64,000 bases of DNA from Vicugna pacos (GCF_048564905.1 NC_133023.1:109042812-109106811), one strand, 5' to 3'; counted from the stretch's first letter, positions 1 to 12,895 are shown. The notes: generated by a model not told the origin, from the letters alone. Translations and numbers: made by a program.

Positions 1-865
1 ATGAGCTACATTTTCTGTTTCAAAAGACAGTAGTCATTGCACATTAATGGATACCTAATGGGCACTTTTTTGCCCAGTGCCTCAGAAAAATAGGTGATAA
101 TGTGATCTGACTTACCCTATTTCTTAGCATGGATTTTCTCTTTAAAATGTGGCAGAATGTGACGTAGTGTTTTTAAGATAATTTGCATAAATATTGATGA
201 TTGTAAATTGAAATGGAATCCTCGAGAATATTTACCTGATTCCCTACATGTAGTTATTATTAATAATTTATATAATCAAATATGATACTTGCCTTTGTCA
301 TTATAACTTGTACAAGTTACATTTCCTACCATTTTGGCCAGGTGGCTCCAAAGCTCTCATAGTGGCTCATCCAGAGACCAGGCAATTGCCCTGCTGTACC
401 TAGGGAACAGGGTCTATTAAGCTGTGAGCTTTGGCTCAGGTTGGTCTAGGAATAGAAATATTTTATTTTATTACATTTGCATATGATATTTCATTTTTAA
501 GCTTTGGTTGTGATTAATGTGTTTCTTACAAAATTTCTTGCATGAATGAAGATTACATTAAGCCTTAACTATGTAAATCGGTGACCTTTTATATTTTTGG
601 TTGATGTAGCGAGAGTTATGATAAGCCTTTCTATCCATAGATATCTCAAGAATTCTAGGATATTCATCCAAGTCACCAGGAGTCTCATTTGCAAGAGTCT
701 CTCAAGTCCCAAGGAAGAAAACGTGAAGGGGACTTTACTAGGATATTTGTCATGTCTCTGAACCCCCCAAATTAAGAACCTTGAACAAAAGGCAAAGGTT
801 TCCAGAATCCTGAGCCACACTATAGGCATAGGTCTTGAAAATTCAGGGAACTACTTTTATTTAAA
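1..865. other. Unassigned AT-rich sequence
   Basis: I recognise no gene, RNA or repeat family here. Short open frames on both strands lack codon structure, known motifs or splice context. The stretch may hold decayed repeats that cannot be recognised by eye. Confidence 0.5.
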
Positions 866-887
866 ACACACACACACACACACACAC
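866..887. repeat. (AC)n microsatellite
   Basis: Eleven uninterrupted AC units, followed by a C-rich run. A simple dinucleotide repeat of this length is likely to vary between individuals. Nothing suggests a function. Confidence 0.95.
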
Positions 888-2865
888 CCCAACAACAGAA
901 GTTTGTGCTACAACATCAGGACTGACTGAGAAACTTTAGTGCTATTGCACAGTTTCTGGATTTGGCAGACATTTCCCAACAGAGGGTGCTGTGAACCTAA
1001 AAGAGGAAGGTTAACTTCCAGGGTACAAAAGAATTGCGGGCTCTTAGAAGCGAAGTCCTCTACGGTTGACTGGAAAAATTCCTTCTGCCCGGCACAGAAA
1101 TCACTGTGAATCTCGCTTTAGCAGTTTGGGGTTTGGTGGCAGATTCAGAGCTGCTACATAACGTAACTAAGCCTACCGCACCAGCAGGGACAAGTGGCCG
1201 CATGATGACCGACCTTCCACAGGGACATAGGACTGTCTCCTTTTTGATCAATTCTCTGTTTTCAGAGGGAAGTGAAATGTAGGAGCAGAGGATACAGATT
1301 TTTCCCAGTCTGAATTTCAGTAGAATTTAAAGTAGGTAACATCCAGAACCCAACAGATCTGTGACCATAATTCAATAATTCAGTATTTTTCAGTAATACG
1401 ACCTTGGAAATCAATCTATATGCTTAAAAATATCAAAAACAATTCGTTTCATGATGAGAAGAAAATCTGGAAAATGAATGCTTTTTGGTGAAGGTATAGG
1501 GTTGGAGAATGTCAGCAAAATTTGCTCAGTAAGTTCTTTTTTGTGCTCATAGCTTAAATCAAGAAATCAAATCCAAGTTAACCAATTGGTATCATACCGT
1601 CATACAATGATGGACTGAGAAATTTTGGTGCATATGTACCATGCTAGGTATCAGGAATACACAAATGACTTAGATACTTTTTCTGCCTCCTCTAAAGACA
1701 AAACCAAACCTTGATATTATCTCTTCTCATTGTAGCCATTACCTGAAGTTTGACCTGTAGTTAAGACATAGAGACAGAAAAAAAAATGCATACATGTTTT
1801 TCTTAATTATTTGTATTTGTATTTTTAAGAGGTGATAGACACCAGGGAAACTTTGCAATCAGATATTTTTCAGGAGCTTTAGAAAATTCTGTCTCAAGCA
1901 TTCATGCATAATACTGCAGAAAATTTAGGAAATTTCTGTTAAAGACTCACAAATGGTAGAACTGAATCTCAGCTTTTCAAGTTTATAGATCCATCCTCCC
2001 ACCTTGATTACTGGTATTGAGTGCAATCATTCTCTAGAGCAGATAACTGCGTTTGTGTGTGTTGAGGGGAGCGGTATCCCATTACTTGCTTGACTAGTAA
2101 CAGGTATTTATCTTGGTAATTACTAAAATTTTATTCTTTGCCATGTATTCACTTCATGAACAAAGTACAATATAAAAATATAATTCCAACATAAACAAAT
2201 AGTATGGCACAAGTTAAAAGGACACATTTTTCAGACCTACTTTAACACCCTATGTTAAGAAAAAAGGTCACAGGAGACTCTGGAACCCGGAGAGAGGAGT
2301 TGTCAGTGGGCCACACAGACAGGTAAAGCCACAGTCCTCTGTTAGGAGATGTCCCTGCTACTATGGAAAGTGAACTTGTCACCACTGATCCCACTGTAAT
2401 ATCATCCTAGAAAGGAATCTTGTACAGTCACCAGCCTGGTTACCATTGCTCCTGAATGGGGGACAAATGGTTTTCTCTCCTCTGTTGGAAACATATTCAG
2501 GAGAGGATTCGAGGGTCCATCTCAGGAGTGTAGGATGGAATTCCTTAACATTCTTCCCTGTGTCTAATTCAGGCCACTGTGGCAGTATTTAAGTGTGTTC
2601 AGTTCACACTGGAGCCACCAGTAGGGACACCTAATCAAGACCTTTTTTAAAAATAAGCATTCATAAACAATTTTGAAGGATAGCCTTAAGTTACTCTTTG
2701 GTGTTCTGTTTTTTAGGTGAAGTTCTGTCAATTCATCTTTCCCCCAATACCTTTGTTGACTCAGATCACTTCTGCTTAAAGCAAGATTTTGTTGGTTGTT
2801 TTTCTACAAAGTTGGTGGGGGAGACAGAGTCCTGGAGGCTGGCTGTGCCCCAAGCCTGTGTACAA
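888..2865. other. Unassigned sequence, slightly richer in CpG around 1.0-1.25 kb
   Basis: No repeat family or exon is recognised. The segment at about 1,030-1,250 is less AT-rich than its surroundings and keeps several CpG dinucleotides; its minus strand is open for 63 codons. The predicted peptide matches nothing I know and there is no convincing splice or polyadenylation context. It could be a conserved non-coding element or an unrecognised old repeat. Confidence 0.4.
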
Positions 2866-2869
2866 CCTT

Positions 2870-2990
2870 GAACAGAGCTGTTTTCTTCACTGTGCTTCAG
2901 TGTCCTCATCTATTACATGAAGTGGCTGTACTAGATGATCTCCAGGGTCTTTACAAGCACTAACATGTATATTCCAGTCTATGAACCTTT
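2870..2990 (+). repeat. MIR-family SINE fragment
   Basis: The order of a 'cttcagtgtcctcatct' block, a short A-rich step, then 'actagatgatctccagggtc' and a C-poor end matches the central and right part of MIR/MIR3 elements on the plus strand. It is strongly diverged, as expected for an insertion older than the placental radiation. The exact subfamily cannot be told by eye. Confidence 0.6.
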
Positions 2991-3214
2991 GGATGAACAT
3001 ATACCCTCTACCCAGAGCTGTGCAGGGCATTGTGAGGCTCACAGACCGATAGTATAAATGAATGTTTAAACCTTTTTTCTTTTGATTGTCCCCTGGTCCT
3101 CTTCAAAAGCAAAGAAATAACACCTCATTGTGCTATAGCCTGCTATAGAATCTGACCAAGTGCAGAAAGCAGCAACAAGCTACATGAAGACAGACACCTA
3201 CTCTGCTGTGTTCA

Positions 3215-3305
3215 AAGACAGAGGCCCATGGCCCAGTACCACATCCAGCACCAAGAAGGTGCTCAATACAAGTTATCTGAACAAGTACATTAGTGAATAA
3301 ATGAT
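3215..3305 (+). repeat. MIR or L2 3' tail
   Basis: The block 'aaggtgctcaatacaa' followed by a 'tgaataaatga' ending resembles the shared 3' end of L2 LINEs and MIR SINEs, normally written as 'ggcgctcaataaat' plus TGAA repeats. Only the tail is visible, so L2 and MIR cannot be separated. Confidence 0.55.
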
Positions 3306-4500
3306 GTCCCCAGCTGAGAGAAAGGTCAATGTGATCAGAGAAGAGATGCAGCTGCCTGAAATGGACCTCGAGGCCCACCTTGAAGGTTTTCCTGGATCCC
3401 ATGGCACTCTGACAGCCTTGAATGGCCTTCTCTTCCTGGAATGGTCTCTCAGATTGACTAAGAGTTGCATGAGGTACAGGAAGTAGGGAAGAAAAGACTC
3501 ATCACCCTCTCAGATTGTCTCTACCCATCCACAGAATGTTCTTCAAGAAAGGCAGTTGTAATCCAATGCCAAATAGAGCCCTTTATTTTTCAATTACAAT
3601 CAGGAGATGACCGAACACTACCGAAAAGATACACATGAAGGTTTATGGTTCTGTTTTAGCAAGTAGATGTTACACATTTACAGGCAGCACACTAAATTAA
3701 GAATAAGAATAAATTAAAACTAAAAGCTTGAACAATGAAAAAAGAGAAAAAAGGCTAATTTGTAATGACATTTCTCAAATGATGAGCTAATTCTAGAGAT
3801 AATCCCCAACTTGTACAACAAATCTATGTTAATATTCTTAGGTACTTAGGTGAATGGAAATCCATAAACTGGTGATTCGGTTGGAATGTTAATCTCCTGT
3901 TACCCTAATCCATTTTAAGAAAAGTAAACTCAAGAATAACACAAAGCTCTCAGCCCTCCACTTCTGATGTTTTAACTGCTAGAAAAAATTGCAAGGGCAT
4001 AAAACAAGAATGATGAACGAGTTTATTATAGTTTTTCCTTGTCATTCCAATTTATACTTTTCTCAGCCTGGCATATCTGTCTAAACGGGGAATGCTCTGT
4101 AATATGCGAAAATCTCACAGTGGTGTCATCAGCAGAAAGAGCGTATGCATTTAAATGGGTTTGTTTAATCTCATAGTCTACATGCAGAGTTATATCTTGA
4201 ATAAAGACTCACCAAACAGAAACCATAGCCCTCAAAGATTCCATGACTGTGGAAAAAACTCACATAGTAACAGAAGTGTATCATTTAGAGAGAGATGAAG
4301 CTAACAGAGAGTATTTTAATCTTTTAGTTCCCCTCTTATAGATTGTTTCAGAGAGTGTATAAACAACAAAGTAAGATGTGAAAAAAGAAAGTTCCAAGAT
4401 AATTGTTACATCTTGAAAAGTCTTACCCTTTTGATTCAGTAGAGTTATGGTGGTGGCCAGAACAAAGATGATGGCAGTAGTCAAAACAAAATTAAGACAG
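3306..4500. other. Unassigned sequence
   Basis: No repeat family is recognised. Open frames of 61-67 codons here look random. The part at about 4,020-4,220 has a mixed composition with a few CpGs and no clear repeat signature, so it could be unique sequence. Confidence 0.4.
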
Positions 4501-4504
4501 ATTA

Positions 4505-5690
4505 CAGAGATTTTGGAGACAGACTGTTTTCAGTCCCCTTTGTTGGTCCCTCTTCCTCTTCCTGACCACTGAATGTTGGAGTTTTACAGTGCTCAGTTCT
4601 GGCATCTCCCTATACTCTTTCTCTGGAAGCTCTCAGTCAAACTTATGGCCACAAATGCTACGTATAGCCCAGATTTCCCAAATCACCGTATTCATCTTTG
4701 ACCTATCGTTGGAATTTCTAGGTTTATATTCCTTCTACTTACCTGACATCTCTACTTGGATGTCTCATGGGCATCTCAAATTTAACTTTACCTCCTACCT
4801 TCACCTACCTTTTCTTTTTCAGTTTTTTATATCTCAGTAAATGGCGATCAAATATAGTAGTTTTTTAAATTAGAACTCTTCTAGTCATTAATATTTTCCT
4901 CTCTACTACTTCACATGTATAATTCAGTAATGTGTACTGCTATTTCTAATTTCTAAATATATATCCAACATATCCATTTCTCTTCATCTGTACTACCACC
5001 TGTATAGTTTTGGCCACCATCATCTATCTCAGAGGCCACTGCTAGAGTCACCTAAATGGTCTTTGTACTTCTCTTGACCCCTCTAATCACTGCTACCTGT
5101 GGCAGTCAGGAAAGTCTTTTAAAAATATAAATTGTATCACATTGCTCTATTGATTAAAACCTTTTCATGGCTTTTCTACACACTTAGAATAAAATCCAAA
5201 TTAAAATCCATGTCCTACAAGGCCTATTTAAGACCTCCCTCTACAACTCAATGTGGGCTACTATCATAATCGTTTCACTTCTCCCCAGTCATACAGGCCT
5301 CCTTTCAGTTCATTGAACACAACAGGCTTTCCCCCACTTCAGGGCTTTCGTACATGCTCATTCTTCCATCTAGAATATGCTTTCCTCTCTTGCTTGTAGG
5401 AGTGGGTCATTATCATTCTTCAGGTCTCACCTTAAATGTTAACTCCTCAGATACACCTTCCCTGATACCATATCTAATGTAGAGCCCTCACTATACTCCA
5501 TCGCTTGTGTATATTAATTTCTTTCACAGATCTTACTAATTTTAATTATGCAATTATATGATTACTTAAATATTTATTTTGTCCCCCCTATTAGAACATA
5601 AACTCAGGCACCATATTTGTTTTATTCACCAATACATACTCATAACTTAAAAGGCTCTCAATAAGTAAATCAATAAACTAGGACCAGAAT
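4505..5690 (+). mobile_element. L2 LINE, 3' portion
   Basis: The segment follows the L2 ORF 3' end and 3' UTR in order. A 'catctctacttggatgtct' block near 4,747 is followed by a 'ggccaccatcatct' block near 5,013. Next come 'aaaaccttttcatggct' near 5,157, 'ctacaaggcctatttaaga' near 5,215 and a 'ttcaggtctcaccttaaatg' block near 5,420. It ends in an AATAAA-like '(c)tcaataagtaaatcaataaa' tail. L2 is an ancient, inactive CR1-clade LINE. The reading frame is fully decayed. Confidence 0.87.
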
Positions 5691-5694
5691 TTAA

Positions 5695-5790
5695 TCCAGT
5701 GTTCTTTGCACCTCATTATATTTGAGTGCAATCTGGCTCCACGGTCTGAGCACTTAACTACCACACAATACTCTCTAAATGTAGATTTTG
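5695..5790 (-). repeat. MIR SINE fragment
   Basis: The text 'caatctggctccacggtctg' followed by 'agcacttaactacca' is the complement of the 5' tRNA-like part of MIR (gagcccagactgcctgg type). It abuts the end of the preceding L2. A similar segment recurs at 7,687-7,745. Confidence 0.6.
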
Positions 5791-6694
5791 TCATAGTTAC
5801 AGGGCTTGGAGTTAGCACTATACTCCAGAGTATGCAAGGTTAATTTCTTTGAAGTTTGGAGCTGCCATATCTGGGCCACTTGTGATGGACCTCTTTTCAC
5901 CATGACTAAATCATCTGCATTAATGTTTTATTTGTCCTCCTTATTATAAGCCTCGTCTTGGTTGGGAGCCATGGCTCTGTGCTCATACCAAAACAAAATA
6001 TAGGTGTTCATTATTTTTATTCTGTGGAAGAGTGAGGGAAGGGCCCAATGGAAATTTTCTGATAACTATTAACATAACTGTTTATTGTCCCAGTTAAGTT
6101 GCTTAATTGTCTGCTTTGAAGACACAGATATAGGTTTTTAGGGATATTAGAAGCCAGTGCACTGCACTGACTCCAAGGAGCCTGAGCATTTTTAAATGAG
6201 TATTTAAATGGCTGACAAATAGAGTGTTGAATGGGGAAACTCATCACTTCTGCTAAGGAAGGGCAAGATGTCACAATTATTATCATTCCTCCATTAGAAA
6301 CAAATCTGTTGGTGGACAAGGAGGTTAATGGCTTTGGGCAAAGGCCATAAGTAGAATGAAAGTTAAAAACCAAGAAAGATATCATACAGTTTTCAGAAGA
6401 CCTTAGCACAACTGCTAAGTATGTGGTACCTCGGGCACTTTGTTGATTTAGGCTGAACTACATTCAGGGGAGAGTGTAAAAATTGCTGAGATAAAATCCA
6501 TAAAGATTTCAGAGCACCACAAGATCATGACTAACAATAGCTTGATATAAAACCCACTTCAGGGCAATTTAATAAACTGCTCCAATTTGACTGGGTTCAA
6601 AGAGTAGCCAAGAGATCTTATTAAGACACGAGCTACGCCATGCCTTGTCTCCTAAGTTCCAGATCCATCTTCCAAAGACATTTGCACTTAGTAG
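5791..6694. other. Unassigned sequence with a 130-codon open frame
   Basis: The minus strand at 6,017-6,409 is open for 130 codons. The predicted peptide has no motif I recognise, no signal peptide and no repeated structure. No splice, promoter or poly(A) context supports a gene. A chance open frame or an unrecognised old repeat is more likely. Confidence 0.4.
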
Positions 6695-7500
6695 CTAAAT
6701 ATGCACTTCACACCCAAAATATCTAAAACCAAAGTTAACAGTTTTTATTATCCATTGCTCCCCAATATATTCCTCACCCTTAGAAACTGTTTCCTCTACT
6801 GGAATATGGAAAGAATACCCAATTTAAAACATGAGATGCCCTTTGTCTCCATATGGAAGATATATCACAACCATCCCATGAAACCAATCCTTGGGTCCTC
6901 CTCCTCTCTCACCCTAATAGTCACTCAATCAGCAAGGATTGCTGACTCTGCTTCCTTAACATCTCTGTATTTCTCCTACTTATCCCCATCCAATTGCCAC
7001 TACAAGAGCCTCTTAACAATTCTTATTTTCAATATCTTTACTATATTGCAGCCAAAGTAATCATTTAAAAATGTGAATGTGATCCAATCATTCTGCTTAG
7101 AACCCATCAAAATTTCCCACTGCCTACATGGTAAAGTCTAAATTTCTTGATATGTATTACAAGGACCTTTGTGATCTTTCCCTTGTCATCATCCTCTATA
7201 TTGAATTCCCCTCAGTTCTTTGAATTCACCATATGCTCTCTTTTTCTCGTGGCTGCTCTCTTTTTAAGAACACTGTTACTCCTATAACATGCCTTCACAC
7301 TCTGCCTGGCTAACTCCTACTCATCTTCCATATCTAATTTTAGAATATCTCTAATGAAACCTTCCCTGATTCCCCTGAGGGCTGGTTAGTTACCTCAGTG
7401 ATCATACAATACGATAACTGCCTCCACTACTTAAAAATATCTTCAACTCTGTACTTCCAGCTCCCAGCAAAGGGCTTGACATCTAATAAAATTAAAAACC
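6695..7500 (+). mobile_element. L2 LINE, 3' portion
   Basis: Matches the L2 order on the plus strand. The signs are 'ctcactcaatcagcaagg' type text near 6,920, 'gatccaatcattctgctta' near 7,081, a 'cctttgtgatctttccc' block near 7,166, and a Cys/Leu-rich ORF end near 7,300. A 'aaaccttccctgattcccc' block lies near 7,358. The 3' tail is lost or very diverged. It is a second, independent L2 copy in the same orientation as the one at 4.5 kb. Confidence 0.83.
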
Positions 7501-7511
7501 ATAGTAATAAT

Positions 7512-7745
7512 AAATGACATCAGCATTTTTGTGTTCCAAGTATGTTACATGTATTGTTTAACCCTCACAAATACCACATTCAGTAGGTACCATTACTATC
7601 TCCATTTTCCAAATAAGGAAACTAAGACATGGCATTGTTAAATTACGTGTGCCACATGGTCAAACTGCAAGAACAACAAATATTTGAACTCAGGTAGTCT
7701 GGCTCCATAGTCTGGGCATTTAATTACCGCAGAATACTCTGAAGT
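7512..7745 (-). repeat. MIR SINE, nearly complete
   Basis: Reads as the complement of MIR over most of its length. 'ttacatgtattgtttaac' and 'cctcacaaataccac' come first, then 'tctccattttccaaataagg' and a decayed 'cacatggtcaaactgc'. 'gaactcaggtagtctggct' ends the match. It is one of the clearest MIR copies in the window. Confidence 0.88.
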
Positions 7746-9335
7746 ATAAAATAGATTTTATAAGTCCTTACCTAGGTAAGGGATCCTGAATTCCTCTCAA
7801 GTTAGACACAGCAGGACTTCCAGAATAAGGAAATCCCTGTTGGTATGCATAGATACTTTGTATCAAATATGACAGATTTCCATAGTCCCCCCCCAAAATG
7901 TTTATTGAACAAGTGGGATGATTGGGTTCAGCCCATAGCATGGAGCCAAAAACTATCACAAGGGAAAGGAGGCATTGGCTTTACATTTCAGGATCACAGC
8001 AAACAGTTGAACTACTTCAACATAGGAAACATTCTCATGAGAACAAGTACTTGCTTCGCTTATCAATTTGGTGTGATGGTATGTCAAGTTCTGGTTTATA
8101 ATCAAAAATCTGAGCTGAAGATGCAGCAGATGAAGGAAAGGTGAAACATATACAAAGCAGAAAGAAAAAGAAAGTATATTATTGACTTTATTTCAATTTG
8201 CTTTTTTGAAGCCAATACAAAGAGCTGTCTAGAGTGTAGCCACAATTTAGCATAATTTGTAGCAAGGTTAGATTTAAAATCCTCAGGGTACTGTATTATG
8301 CTGAGAATGATTTAATAGACTTTCAATGAATTGAAACTTTCTGTCCATGTTGCACCATTAGTTTCTCAATGGTGTGCAACTACTTGCCCCGCAGAATAAT
8401 AAACCAGGAGAATTGGTCCTAGTTAAGAACTCTGACTATTGGATATTTCATTTTCTTTTTTTCTGAGCTTGTGCAGACTTCGATACCTTAATAAACAGAA
8501 ACTACGGTGCATGTTTGAACACAGAGAGAAGCTATCTTCGAGAATTGGAGCTATTGTTTTGAAGTTCTTTGTCCTTAAAATTCAAGAAACTTCTATTGTT
8601 TACCTACAAGTACCAAACACTGCATACTGGCACACCCTGAAGCCTAGCACAAAGACCTCCCCACGGAAAACACCCAGAAACGCCAGTCATCCTCTGCTTG
8701 TATCACTGCTCTCTTTCCCTCCAGAACTTTTTCACAAAACCATAGCTGGCTATTAGCAAAATATGAAGAGTTTCCAGTGCATTTTTTATCATTTCCACAT
8801 AATTGCACATTCACATCCAAAACTATGCAACCCTATAGCTGCCTAATTGCTACCCAAAGTTCCCTAGTGGAGTGCTTGGTTTTACCCTTATAAATCATGC
8901 CTCATACTTTACACACTGTTTAATTTCTCCATGAAACTTGACCTTGATGGTTTTCCATTCCTATGGGACCTGCCATCATCTAACTGGACCACTGGGAAGC
9001 AGTTGGACAAATAAAGACTTTAAAAAAAATGCATACTTTTTCAACTGAGAACTTCTGGATACAAAGAGAAATACTTTTTCTGATAGTGAAATTTCAGATG
9101 TAATGGGAAAAATTGGAATGGAATAACATCAGTAAGATACCAAAATAGTTTTCTATTGTCATTCCTCACAGAAAATCAATTCTGACAATCACCCACGGAT
9201 GAGAGTGTCTTAGTGGGAGTCTTGGAGTCCAGTGGAGAGGTTTAACAGGTTCCACACTGTTAAAGAAAAATCCTGAGATTGAATGCACTGAAGAGGGTAA
9301 GAAGAACAGTTTCATTTTGCTTGTAGCACCCTTAC
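7746..9335. other. Unassigned sequence
   Basis: No repeat or gene is recognised with confidence. A 105-codon plus-strand open frame at 8,439-8,756 has no known motif. At 9,017-9,031 an AATAAA signal is followed within about 10 bases by an A-run, which might be the end of an old retroposed sequence, but no parent transcript is recognised. Confidence 0.4.
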
Positions 9336-9339
9336 CCCA

Positions 9340-9885
9340 AGATGGAAAATAAAGAATATATGATGGAGTATTATTCAGCCATAAAAAAGAAGGATATTCT
9401 GCCATTTAGGACAATATGATACTATGCTAAGCTAAATAAGCCAGGCCGAGAGAGAGAAATATTGTATAATCTCACTTATATGTGGAATCTAAAAGTAATT
9501 TTTTAAAGTCTAATTTATAGAAACAGAGAGTAGAATGGTGGTTGCCAGCGGCTGGAGGGTAGGAGAAATGGGCAGATGTTTGTCAAAGGGTACAAACTTT
9601 CATTCATAAGATGAATAAATTCCAAATATACAACGTTCATCATGGTTACTATAGTTAATAATACTGTAATATATGGTTGAAATTGGTTAAGAAAACAGAT
9701 CTTAAGCATTCTCACCACATACAAGAAAGGTACGTATATGAAGCAATGGATGTGTTAATTAACTTGATTGTGGTAATCATTTTACAATATTATACACATT
9801 TCAGATCATCATGTTGTACACTTTAAATATATGCAATTTTATTTTTCAATTATACCTCAATGATGCTTGGGGGAAAATGGGAAAG
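9340..9885 (+). mobile_element. Old L1 LINE, 3' end (L1M type)
   Basis: The start at 'tggagtattattcagccata' (9,364) is the conserved end of L1 ORF2. It is followed by 'cttatatgtggaatctaaaa', the 3' UTR block 'gtggttgccagcggctgg' at 9,539, and 'catcatgttgtacacttta'. 'ttatacctcaatgatgct' ends the element. This is a 5'-truncated copy of a mammalian-wide L1 and has no coding capacity. Confidence 0.92.
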
Positions 9886-12390
9886 ACTGATGTGTAAGAT
9901 ATTGCAAGGCAACTTTTACCACCTGTGCCTGATGTCTCATCTTTTGCCCTGAAAACTGTTTTTAGTCTAAGTGACTTTTCAGTGTGTTAACAGTAAGGCA
10001 TTTACCTTCTTTCAACTTGTCTGAGTATTCCTGCCTATTCTGCACTTTTAGAAGTCTAGAAGACCAGGTTTATGTCAGAGCATATGGCTTATATTATCAA
10101 GAGGAAGGGATGTATACTTTCCTGTCGTGTAAAGAACTTCAATTAGCAAATTTGTACCAACACTTTCTCTATAGCAAAATTATAAGATCAGTTTGGTATA
10201 GAGGAAGAAATACTGATCTAGGACTCAAGCCATGCCCCCTTGCTAGTTCTTCCTTTATAATGTGAAGAATTTGCATTAGAGGATCTCTAAATCTTCCCTC
10301 TGCTCCAATGTTTTACTAAATGGCTAAGGCTTGTACCAATATTTCATTGAACAAATGTGCTCACATATACGGTTACATTAAGCTTTGAAAAACATTTAGA
10401 AATGGGAGATGCTGGGGTTTAAGTTTCTCTACCCAGATGTGTTTGTATTTAAACAGGAGAACCTAGGGGACAGAAATGTGTTTAAAAATCCAAAGTAATT
10501 TATATCTAATGCTGTAATGTTAAACATTATAACAAATGTGTGTGTGTGTGTACATTCTGGAGAAACTGAGCCCCTCAAATTTGACCACATGGTAGCTTTT
10601 GTCCATCTGTGAAGACAGCTTTATACAAGTCAAGTTCTACAAACTATAAAATGTGCAATTTGGGGGTAATTTTCCTACAGAATTACCACACATGTACTTC
10701 TTGTTATTTAAATGGTATGTATGTGCCTTTGGAGAATAACATATCTGGCGTAGAACTTTTAAGTTTGCTGTTGAAAAATCTCTACATCATCAGCAAAGAG
10801 ACATGTGAGTACCCACTGATGAACTGTAGGCATAAAGCTCAGAGAGACAAGGAACAGCTTTTCTTATGATTTTTTGGAATAATTTTTGTTTCCATCATTG
10901 TAATGTATACCTAGAGACTCAGTGGATACATTATGAATTAATAAGCAGAATGGACAGGAGATCATAGTTCTTTCTATGAAGAAAAATGGGGTTTGCACAA
11001 GAAAGAATAAATGAACACACAAAAAGGACATTTCTTTAAAAAATTTTTTTAAGTAAATAGCAAATATTTTCTTTTCATGTGCTCTTTTTCAAAGTGCTGT
11101 TTGGAAAGTGGGAAGAAATTTTTTAAAAAAAGCTCTCTAGCCACCTGAGATCAAAGTACCCAAGTACAATATTATCTAAACTGTTACACACAAATATGTT
11201 AGCTGGTAGTAAGAGGGACTGCTGAAATCTCTCTCCTTGGTCACATCTACCAAATCCTTAAAATGGAATTGCTACATTTAAGGACAGATAATAAGCAGAC
11301 ATACATTTCCTAGTAATCCCTGTTGTCTATGGTATACCCTTCTTTCGGCATCAAGTACCTAAGTCAATGGGAGGTCCTTTAATGAATGAAGGAGCTGAAG
11401 AATCTTCTATGGATAGTTAATGCAGGTGGTGGAAAATCCGGAGAATTCCCCCTATTCCACTATGAAGAACACTTTCTGAGGGTGTGTGAATAGAAAAATC
11501 ACATCTGCTAAATACAGCTTCTCGCTCTCCTGGACCGAGCTAGATAGATGATGCTAATTCAGTTACTCTGGAATTCCTTTTCCTAAGATCTGCAGACAGT
11601 TCCAGCACCAAAGTTTTACAACACTATGTGTCATAGCCTGATGGACATTTACATTTTACTCCTCTTAATGAAGTGGGGTGATAGTGCCTTAGATCAAGTT
11701 CTAGGAGAAACCCTAGTCAAAATAACATTTACAATTCATCTGTTATGGTAGAGGACTTCTGCATATGAGTAAACTAATCTATTTCACATTGATCTTAATC
11801 AGTGAAAGGTTTGAAGAATGATATTTATGCGACCTTCTCTCATAATTTCTGAGTTACACCCTAATTAGAGTCTGTAGCCCTCATCTGTAATAATTAATTA
11901 GCCAGTAGTCAACACTTAAGCAGGTGCTTTGAGCTGTATAGTCAATGATAAGGACTGACTTTTATTCAGAATCTGCCATAGTCTTTAACCAAATTCCTCC
12001 AGACAGTTAGGTCTGGGTCCAGTGGAATTAGTGGCCCTATAAGACAGTGCAGCTAGCCTTCTGTCATGGCAGGTTTCCAAAAATCATTAATCACCAGAAA
12101 ACTTAATCAGATTACAACTAAATTGTTGACTTAGACTTCACAAATGATTAGACCTTAAATGTGTAATGCCTGACTATTGAGTGAACATCTGTACAACTAG
12201 CAGGACTATGTTATCCATCCTCCATTATCTCCTCTTCCACCTATTGACTTAAGGTAGCAGTAGAAACAGGACAGATTATTCGTTTATTAGGAAATCTGTA
12301 TCAGTTCAGTTCCATAACCACTGTTGATAGACGTTATACATATAAGCTCTTTAGAAGCATTTCTACCTAATATCATTACCAAAAGCTAAT
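9886..12390. other. Mostly unassigned AT-rich sequence
   Basis: Apart from a weak MIR candidate at about 10,190-10,320 and a short (TG) run near 10,540, I see no recognisable repeat, gene or RNA. Open frames of 86-93 codons at 9,984-10,265 and 10,609-10,869 look random. Confidence 0.4.
10190..10320 (+). repeat. Possible MIR fragment
   Basis: The order 'ggtatagaggaagaaatact' with 'gatctaggactcaagcc', a decayed centre and 'agaggatctctaaatcttcc' follows the layout of MIR3-like elements. It is very diverged, and an alignment program would be needed to confirm it. Confidence 0.45.
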
Positions 12391-12394
12391 TAAG

Positions 12395-12700
12395 TGTATT
12401 TGTTCATTAAGCATAGCATCCACTATGTACCAGGAATAATGTTAGGTATCAGAGCTGTGGGATGAACAAGGGAAACAAAAGGTGCCTACCTTGTAGCTGC
12501 ACACAATCCAGTTGGACAAACAGCAAACATTAGAACAATTACAAATGCTGGGAAATAATAAAAGGTAAATTAGAGTACATAAAGTGTGATGTGTAATGAT
12601 GGAGGATAAGATATGGCTTCCAGGAAATAAGAGTCTAAACTGAGATCTGAAGAATATCAAATCTGATGGAGGAAAATCTATTCATTTGAAGGAATAGACT
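12395..12700 (-). mobile_element. L2 LINE, 3' end
   Basis: Complement of the L2 3' end. 'ccactatgtaccaggaataa' and 'gtgggatgaacaagggaaac' come first, then 'ggtgcctaccttgtagctg' and 'cacaatccagttggacaaac'. An 'aactgagatctgaagaatat' block follows. These match the usual antisense L2 sequence (tactatgtgccaggca, acagacaaaaatccctgccc, gagacctgaag). Confidence 0.8.
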
Positions 12701-12895
12701 GGATACTTGAGTCAATCTAGTGTAGCTTCCACGTAGACATAGTCATGGGAATTAGTCTTTTTGGAGTAGATATTCTAGAGAAAGAGTGGTTTAATGAAAA
12801 GAGGAATGAAGTGTGAGACAAAAGACAGGTTAAATGATGGATACTTGACATGTATTATTGCTAAACTTCAAAACTAGTTTGCAGCATATATATTC

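Noticed and set aside
972-992. CTCF-like motif (cccaacagagggtgctgtg)
   Set aside because: Three or more core positions differ from the consensus, including G positions that matter for binding. Such matches are common by chance.
1060-1251. Possible exon on the minus strand
   Set aside because: The 63-codon peptide matches no protein I know and clear splice sites are absent. Kept only as a compositional oddity.
6017-6409. 130-codon open frame on the minus strand
   Set aside because: No recognisable domain or homologous family, and no supporting context. It may be part of an old, unrecognised repeat.
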